Origin: Candidatus Woesearchaeota archaeon
Lineage (GTDB): Archaea; Nanobdellota; Nanobdellia; SCGC-AAA011-G17; VGLX01
Assembly (NCBI GenBank): GCA_016866645.1
Contig: VGLX01000038.1
Location: forward strand, 1 to 8,560
Length of the DNA stretch: 8,560 bases
Reading direction: 5' to 3'
Part shown: piece after piece, positions 4,605-8,560 of the stretch
Layout of the letters: the number at the start of each line of letters is the position of its first letter
Position numbering within the stretch: the stretch's first letter is position 1
Notes under the pieces: generated by a model
Seen by the model: only the letters and a program-made list of their open reading frames with translations
What the model was told of the DNA's origin: nothing
Databases searched by the model: none
Program-made: the position numbers and the translations under genes

Positions 4605-5571
4605 CCGGGACGTAGAAACCTTGGTAAAAGCTATAATCAAGAAAGATAGTGGTATGATTCATATCAAAGACAGCGCTTTAATCCCTTACTACCTGAAAAA
4701 CTCTAAGTACATGATAGAAATTGAGCCTGAAGACAAGGCAGACACAATTCTTTACGCGCATAAAGAGACTTCTCGTGAGAACGATTTTGCGGCCATTAAA
4801 GAAAGCGGCTTGAAACATGCACAACAAGCAGGGTTCAACTATGTATTTTTATCATACCTTTACGGGCCTGACGGGACGCTAGTAAGCATCGTCAACCCTT
4901 TCAGGATAATCACAGACAAGGAACAAGACTTCCTATTGAGAAACTTTTACAAAGTCGCACCTGAAGAAGTCTCAAAAGCAGCAAAAGAGCTGGACTTAGT
5001 GATTTATGATAAGATTTATTCTTGTTATGCCCAAGGGCGAATCGATATGTTTAATGATCTCTTGCATGAAAACAGGGAGAGCTGGCATAAGTATTCCCCT
5101 TTCTTCGAATTCGTATTCAGCCTGCCTTACGAAGACCAGAACATAGAGTCTAATAAGAAGATACTTACGATTATGCCAAGAACTTGCGATCTTGTGGGCA
5201 TTATGTCTAAAGAGTACGCTGAAGGGAAACACTTTCAGGAATATTTCGGAAACCTCAGCCATTACGAAGAAGCACAAGTCATTGAAGCCCTGAAAAGATT
5301 AGAGCGGAAGCCAGACCAGGACGTCTTTTTACTAACAAGGGGTTATGTGATGGGTGAGGAGTCAGCGATAACGCTTTACAGGAATGATGCTAACAGTTTC
5401 ATGAGATACTTTGACAAGTTAGGGGATGAATCCAAGAAGACACTAATCGAAAAGATATACGAAGAGCCAGCCGTGAACCATGAAGTCGTGGCATGGCTAG
5501 AGAAGGATTATACTGATCTTCTAAGAGAGGTCGGTTTTTCAGGAGGAAAACAAGATGGCAGAAAAAAATGA
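4588..5571 (+). CDS. PYEDQN-family protein, paralogue A (short form)
   Basis: 327 aa; first of three related genes in this array, family not recognised. Aligned blocks: NYVFLS (85-90) leading to FRIITDKEQDFLLRNFYKVAPEEV in the N-terminal domain; FVFSLPYEDQN (175-185); EYAEGKHFQEYFG (209-221); and DLLREVGFSGG (310-320). The C-terminal half (175-320) aligns through its length with residues 255-400 of the protein encoded at 6653-7855, with the same 28-residue spacing between YEDQN and the EY..GKHF block. Copy A lacks a middle segment of about 65-80 residues present in the other two. Predicted soluble alpha/beta N-terminal domain and all-helical C-terminal domain; no recognised catalytic motif. 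It overlaps the preceding gene and the next gene by 17 nt each, so translation is probably coupled. Its N-terminus lines up with those of the paralogues, supporting the ATG at 4588 despite a poorly spaced GGAG at 4581. Confidence 0.85.
   Translation: MKAKNSRDVETLVKAIIKKDSGMIHIKDSALIPYYLKNSKYMIEIEPEDKADTILYAHKETSRENDFAAIKESGLKHAQQAGFNYVFLSYLYGPDGTLVSIVNPFRIITDKEQDFLLRNFYKVAPEEVSKAAKELDLVIYDKIYSCYAQGRIDMFNDLLHENRESWHKYSPFFEFVFSLPYEDQNIESNKKILTIMPRTCDLVGIMSKEYAEGKHFQEYFGNLSHYEEAQVIEALKRLERKPDQDVFLLTRGYVMGEESAITLYRNDANSFMRYFDKLGDESKKTLIEKIYEEPAVNHEVVAWLEKDYTDLLREVGFSGGKQDGRKK
5541..5546 (+). promoter_or_regulatory. Ribosome binding site for the 5555 gene
   Basis: AGGAGG, 8 nt before the ATG at 5555, lies inside the C-terminal codons of the previous gene. 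It supports a real start despite the 17-nt overlap. Confidence 0.75.
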
Positions 5572-6640
5572 GTTTCAAAGCTTGAAAAAACTTTACGGAG
5601 CAGAAAAAGACGATTACCTTGCCCACTTATCGGATGCGGTTATGAAGACTTGCCACACACCTGACATAGCGCTGCCTATAACAGCGGTTAACCAGCTGAC
5701 TAAGATACTGGGGCAAGCGGACTGCGTCGAGATAGACGTCTACACAGGGCTTCCTACTACCATGAGGATATTGCAGATAGACATGATGGCTAAAGATGTC
5801 AAGAAAGAACTGCAAGACCTGAAATCCAGGCTGTCTTCAGGAAGCAAGGCTGATGAGGAGAAAACTTTAGAGCAGCTGATAGTTGACAAGGTAAAGTCTA
5901 AGATTTACTCGTTCGACACGTTAGCGTCTGAAGAGATAGCATCAGAGAACGTTCCGTTCTGTGACATCTTAAGCTCAGAATTCACGTTAAGGGACAAATT
6001 ATACCTGTTAAGGGCGATAGAGTCAAACCCTTTCATGCTAAGCCCCCAAATATCGATGAACTATGACATGTCCGCAGCAGGGTATTACACCGGCAAGTTC
6101 TCAGTGGCAGGGTTCGATTCCAAAGCTAACAAGTTCGCAGGATACAAGTTCTACGTAGACTTCACCCGCAAAGGCAGGAAAAGGCTGATAGACGAAGAAA
6201 ATTCCAAGCTGAAACAAGTCTACGAAGAGATACTGAAAAGGCAGTTCGCAACAGGGAACATAGACTCGCTTTACAAAGAATTCTCAGACATAAAGCAGGT
6301 ATGGCTGCGAAAGGTCACGAGATCATCACTGGCATCATACCATGATAAGAACAATGTTGAGTTTTCAGGGCTTCCAAAGAGCATGTTCAAAGATAATCCA
6401 AACACTTATGTCATGGACGTATCTTTCGAGTCTATAGAGACGATGAACGGCCACGGTGAAGACTTCAAATGGACTGACAAATCAAAGACCCAAAAACTGA
6501 ACCTGTCGCTAAAAGTGCCACACGCAGACATAACAAAACTGGTGAAAAAGTTTTACGAAAACGACAAGAGTGTAGCACTACTAGGTGAAGACCTGACAAA
6601 GTACGGCACAGGCGGGGGACCAGGAGGCATAAACGGCTAA
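5555..6640 (+). CDS. Uncharacterised protein with glycine-rich C-terminus
   Basis: 361 aa; no family recognised, and it is not a member of the PYEDQN family despite lying between two of its members. Residues 1-115 look helical (ITAVNQLTKILGQ, then KDVKKELQDLKSRLSSG at 80-96). Residues 135-205 contain a mixed segment rich in aromatic residues and glycine (MNYDMSAAGYYTGKFSVAGF, 168-187; KFAGYKFYVDFTRKGRKR, 193-210). Residues 210-255 are helical again. Residues 265-330 have strand-like alternation (TYVMDVSFESIE, KLNLSLKVP). The protein ends in GTGGGPGGING, an unusual flexible tail. No signal peptide, transmembrane segment, Walker motif or metal-binding cluster. FDTL at 120-123 faintly recalls the DTLTGDL motif of two upstream proteins but is too short to weigh. 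The start is fixed by AGGAGG 8 nt upstream. Tight packing with its neighbours suggests a shared complex or process. Confidence 0.85.
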   Translation: MAEKNEFQSLKKLYGAEKDDYLAHLSDAVMKTCHTPDIALPITAVNQLTKILGQADCVEIDVYTGLPTTMRILQIDMMAKDVKKELQDLKSRLSSGSKADEEKTLEQLIVDKVKSKIYSFDTLASEEIASENVPFCDILSSEFTLRDKLYLLRAIESNPFMLSPQISMNYDMSAAGYYTGKFSVAGFDSKANKFAGYKFYVDFTRKGRKRLIDEENSKLKQVYEEILKRQFATGNIDSLYKEFSDIKQVWLRKVTRSSLASYHDKNNVEFSGLPKSMFKDNPNTYVMDVSFESIETMNGHGEDFKWTDKSKTQKLNLSLKVPHADITKLVKKFYENDKSVALLGEDLTKYGTGGGPGGING

Positions 6641-6652
6641 GCCGGGTGGAAA

Positions 6653-7855
6653 ATGGAAAAATACGAAGCGACTAAGACGCTGACAGAAAAGCTTGTGGAA
6701 CTTAATGGAAGGTTGATAATATCTGATGATATATACAAGCGAAAGCTATTGAAAGAGGCGAAACACGCTTATGTCATAGGCCACTCTTTAGACATGTTCT
6801 CAGACAGGGATTTCCTTTCACTATACTATGTTACTAAGACTGGCGATGATGAGACTGTAAAAAGTAAGGACATTGGAGAAGTTGTTGGTAAGATAGCCCC
6901 GCCAGCTGCTAATTACGTGTTCTTATCAGAAAAGAGAATCTTGAATGAGTACAAAGCCCTTATGACCTTAACACCTTACTCCATAATAGGCGACAAGGAA
7001 GAAGAGTCTATCAGGAAGTCTTTTTACAAGACTTACGACTCGGACGTGAGAGAAGCGATAGCGTCTTTAGGGATAAAAGACTTCTTCGACCTTTATCATG
7101 CGTATCTTCACAATAATGAGAAGTTCAACCAGATGTTCTGCAACGATTTCGAAAAATTCAGAAATGAGTTTTTAGAATTCTCGCAATCACGCACTTATGA
7201 CAGTGCTAACGAGACAAGGCTGGAGCAGTTCGATGCGAAATTCAAGATTGAGAAGCTCAACAGGCGCCTCGGTGAGCTTGGGGTAAAGTTTATTTTTCCA
7301 ACCCTTAAGCAGGCTTCATGGATAAAAAAACGTGAGATAGAGTCATTAGCAGACATGCTGAAGAACCATATCTCTCCGATAGACAAAGACCCTTTGAATA
7401 AAGAATTCTTAAGATTCGTGTTCGAGATACCTTACGAAGACCAAAACCTTGAGATGAACAAGCACATGTTCAAAAACTTCGGAAACTTCTTAGACCAAGA
7501 GCTTATCATGCTGAAAGAGTACTCTAACGGTAAGCACTTCAAAGAATACTTCGGGCTCTTAGACGCTGGGAAGCAGAAAGATGTCAGCAGGCTAGTCAAG
7601 AATGCCGAAGTGCAGAGCCAAGACATTAATCATTTCTTATGGATGATGGGCTCCAAGGACATAAGACTGGACTATCTTAAGCTTTACAAGGAAGATGCTG
7701 AAGAATTCATCGAATACTTCAACGAGAGGCGTTCGGAAGAGAAGAAGGTCATACTGAAAGACGTGATGGAATACGACTTCATCAACGATAAGGTCACCGA
7801 ATGGCTGAACGAGCACGAGGCAGACCTGATACGGGAGGTAGGATTCGATGGATAA
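6653..7855 (+). CDS. PYEDQN-family protein, paralogue B (long form)
   Basis: 400 aa, second member of the family found at 4588-5571 and 7848-8560. The N-terminus (TLTEKLVELNGRLIISDDIY, 9-28) aligns with that of copy C (TLTDKLRRLNAPQVVINSVY, 9-28). NYVFLS is at 87-92, followed by the helical block YSIIGDKEEESIRKSFYKTY (109-128). Residues about 165-250 are the middle segment missing from copy A (LRRLGELGVKF-like region near 202-213, SWIKKREIESLADMLKNH 222-239). FVFEIPYEDQN is at 255-265, EYSNGKHFKEYFG at 289-301, and DLIREVGFDG is the C-terminal end. Acidic and helical, apparently soluble; no catalytic motif recognised. The gene starts 12 nt after the previous stop; a GGGTGG at 6644-6649 is close to the ATG and an AGGAGG at 6622-6627 is far, so initiation may rely on coupling. 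Its end overlaps copy C by 8 nt. Confidence 0.85.
   Translation: MEKYEATKTLTEKLVELNGRLIISDDIYKRKLLKEAKHAYVIGHSLDMFSDRDFLSLYYVTKTGDDETVKSKDIGEVVGKIAPPAANYVFLSEKRILNEYKALMTLTPYSIIGDKEEESIRKSFYKTYDSDVREAIASLGIKDFFDLYHAYLHNNEKFNQMFCNDFEKFRNEFLEFSQSRTYDSANETRLEQFDAKFKIEKLNRRLGELGVKFIFPTLKQASWIKKREIESLADMLKNHISPIDKDPLNKEFLRFVFEIPYEDQNLEMNKHMFKNFGNFLDQELIMLKEYSNGKHFKEYFGLLDAGKQKDVSRLVKNAEVQSQDINHFLWMMGSKDIRLDYLKLYKEDAEEFIEYFNERRSEEKKVILKDVMEYDFINDKVTEWLNEHEADLIREVGFDG
7834..7839 (+). promoter_or_regulatory. Ribosome binding site for the 7848 gene
   Basis: GGAGGT within the last codons of the 6653 gene, 8 nt before the ATG at 7848. It decides the start of copy C, whose reading frame overlaps the previous stop. 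Confidence 0.8.
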
Positions 7856-8560
7856 GAAAACCGCAACACTAACACTAACTGACAAGCTGAGGAGACTAAA
7901 TGCTCCGCAAGTGGTCATAAACTCGGTCTACCAGAAGAAGCTGGTTGATAATGCATTAGCCTGCTACCAAGTAGGGGACATAGTGGCAGTAGGATCGTAC
8001 GGCATAAGGGACACGCTAAAGAACAAGAACTCTAACCTGCATGAGAAGCTGGAGCCTAAAGCTAACTACTTGTTCGTAGAGAACATCGATCTTGACAAGC
8101 GTGTAGTAGTGTCCTCTTTCGCGATAATCAGCGAGGAAGAGGTGGAGCAGCTGAAGAACACGTTCTATAATGACGTGCCTAGCGACGTAGAAGCCGCGAT
8201 GAACACACTTAACATCAAGAACTATACAGAAATTTATAATAAGTACTCTAGTGGAGAACTGAACAAGATAATAGCAGGGTATAACTTTTATCTGAAATTC
8301 AAAAAATCCTTAGACGAGCTGTTCTTCACAAGAAACTCTTCCTGCACTCCAGAAAGTTTCGAGAAATACCTCGGTAAAAGCAGAAGCGAAATTATCGATG
8401 GACTCAAAGATGTAGGATTTGAGGATAAGCCTTATGGATGGAGCGACATTGCTGTACCTAAAAGCACTATAAAGGGGATAGTTAAAACTTTAGAGACTGC
8501 GAAATATTTCAACTTACTCCCCGGGTTCTTCAACCTAGTGTTCACCATGCCTAGAGAAGA
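7848..8560 (+). CDS. PYEDQN-family protein, paralogue C, 3' end outside window
   Basis: Open frame of 237 complete codons running off the right edge with no stop. It begins at the ATG at 7848, overlapping the previous gene by 8 nt, with GGAGGT 8 nt upstream. Alignment with copy B runs from the first residues: TLTDKLRRLNAPQVVINSVYQKKLV (9-33), KANYLFVE (71-78), FAIISEEEVEQLKNTFYNDV (91-110), then LNIKNYTEIYNKYSSGE (121-137). It also has the middle segment (SFEKYLGKSRSEIIDGLKDVGF, 170-191; WSDIAVPKSTIKGIVKTLE, 198-216). The window cuts it at FFNLVFTMPRE(D/E), which is exactly where the FVF..PYEDQN block begins in A and B; the Y is replaced by R here. The GKHF block and REVGF end should follow outside the window (prediction). 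About 160 residues are probably missing. Confidence 0.85.
   Translation, partial: MDKKTATLTLTDKLRRLNAPQVVINSVYQKKLVDNALACYQVGDIVAVGSYGIRDTLKNKNSNLHEKLEPKANYLFVENIDLDKRVVVSSFAIISEEEVEQLKNTFYNDVPSDVEAAMNTLNIKNYTEIYNKYSSGELNKIIAGYNFYLKFKKSLDELFFTRNSSCTPESFEKYLGKSRSEIIDGLKDVGFEDKPYGWSDIAVPKSTIKGIVKTLETAKYFNLLPGFFNLVFTMPRE

Noticed and set aside
7637..7918. Minus strand open frames of 63-115 aa across the array (e.g. 7637-7918, 2787-3134, 1244-1531)
   Set aside because: Ser/Leu/Phe-rich products typical of antisense to Lys/Glu-rich genes; no ribosome binding sites or motifs seen.

Overview
The window looks archaeal. Evidence: the first gene is the C-terminal part of a Dim2/PNO1-type KH protein of archaeal/eukaryotic small-subunit biogenesis; position 1173-1187 holds a textbook archaeal BRE/TATA promoter (CGAAAGGTTTATATA); most genes carry strong GGAGG-type ribosome binding sites; and a T-rich terminator-like tract lies at 3871-3894. 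The lineage cannot be fixed from this window. A DPANN-type archaeon (Woesearchaeota/Pacearchaeota-like) is my guess, based mainly on the FmrO-like methyltransferase beside Dim2; it is not demonstrated.

Region 1 (1-1132) is a conserved housekeeping pair: the 3' part of a Dim2-like KH gene, overlapped by 4 nt by an intact gene for a SAM-dependent methyltransferase of the FmrO/ArmA/RmtB 16S rRNA family. Both probably act on the small ribosomal subunit.

Region 2 (1133-1250) is a 118-nt control region. It has the BRE/TATA element and two 24-nt imperfect direct repeats exactly 60 bp apart, one upstream of the BRE and one over the predicted transcription start. This suggests a regulated promoter for what follows.

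Region 3 (1251-8560, running off the right edge) is a compact co-directional array of nine genes with no product I recognise: (i) a 295-aa protein with an amphipathic-helical N-terminal half; (ii, iii) two tandem ~95-aa paralogues, each with a charged N-terminal helix, a hydrophobic membrane segment and a conserved FIYDPLF + polylysine tail; (iv) a 369-aa coiled-coil protein; (v) after a T-rich tract, a 227-aa coiled-coil protein; (vi, viii, ix) three divergent members of one new family, marked by PYEDQN and GKHFxEYFG blocks and a C-terminal REVGF; (vii) a 361-aa protein of unknown fold with a glycine-rich tail. Gaps are 1-53 nt, or genes overlap by 8-17 nt, so the array is probably one or two transcripts. 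Codon use changes sharply at the region 1/region 3 boundary.

No signal peptides, ATPase motifs (Walker A/B), nuclease motifs or transposase are visible in region 3. The most economical reading (inference) is an accessory, regulated, multi-component cytoplasmic assembly tethered to the inner face of the membrane by the two small hydrophobic proteins, scaffolded by the coiled-coil proteins, with the three-paralogue family as its repeated building block or as diversified adaptors. No tRNA, rRNA, CRISPR array or mobile element was found, and no stretch over 300 bases lacks a gene.
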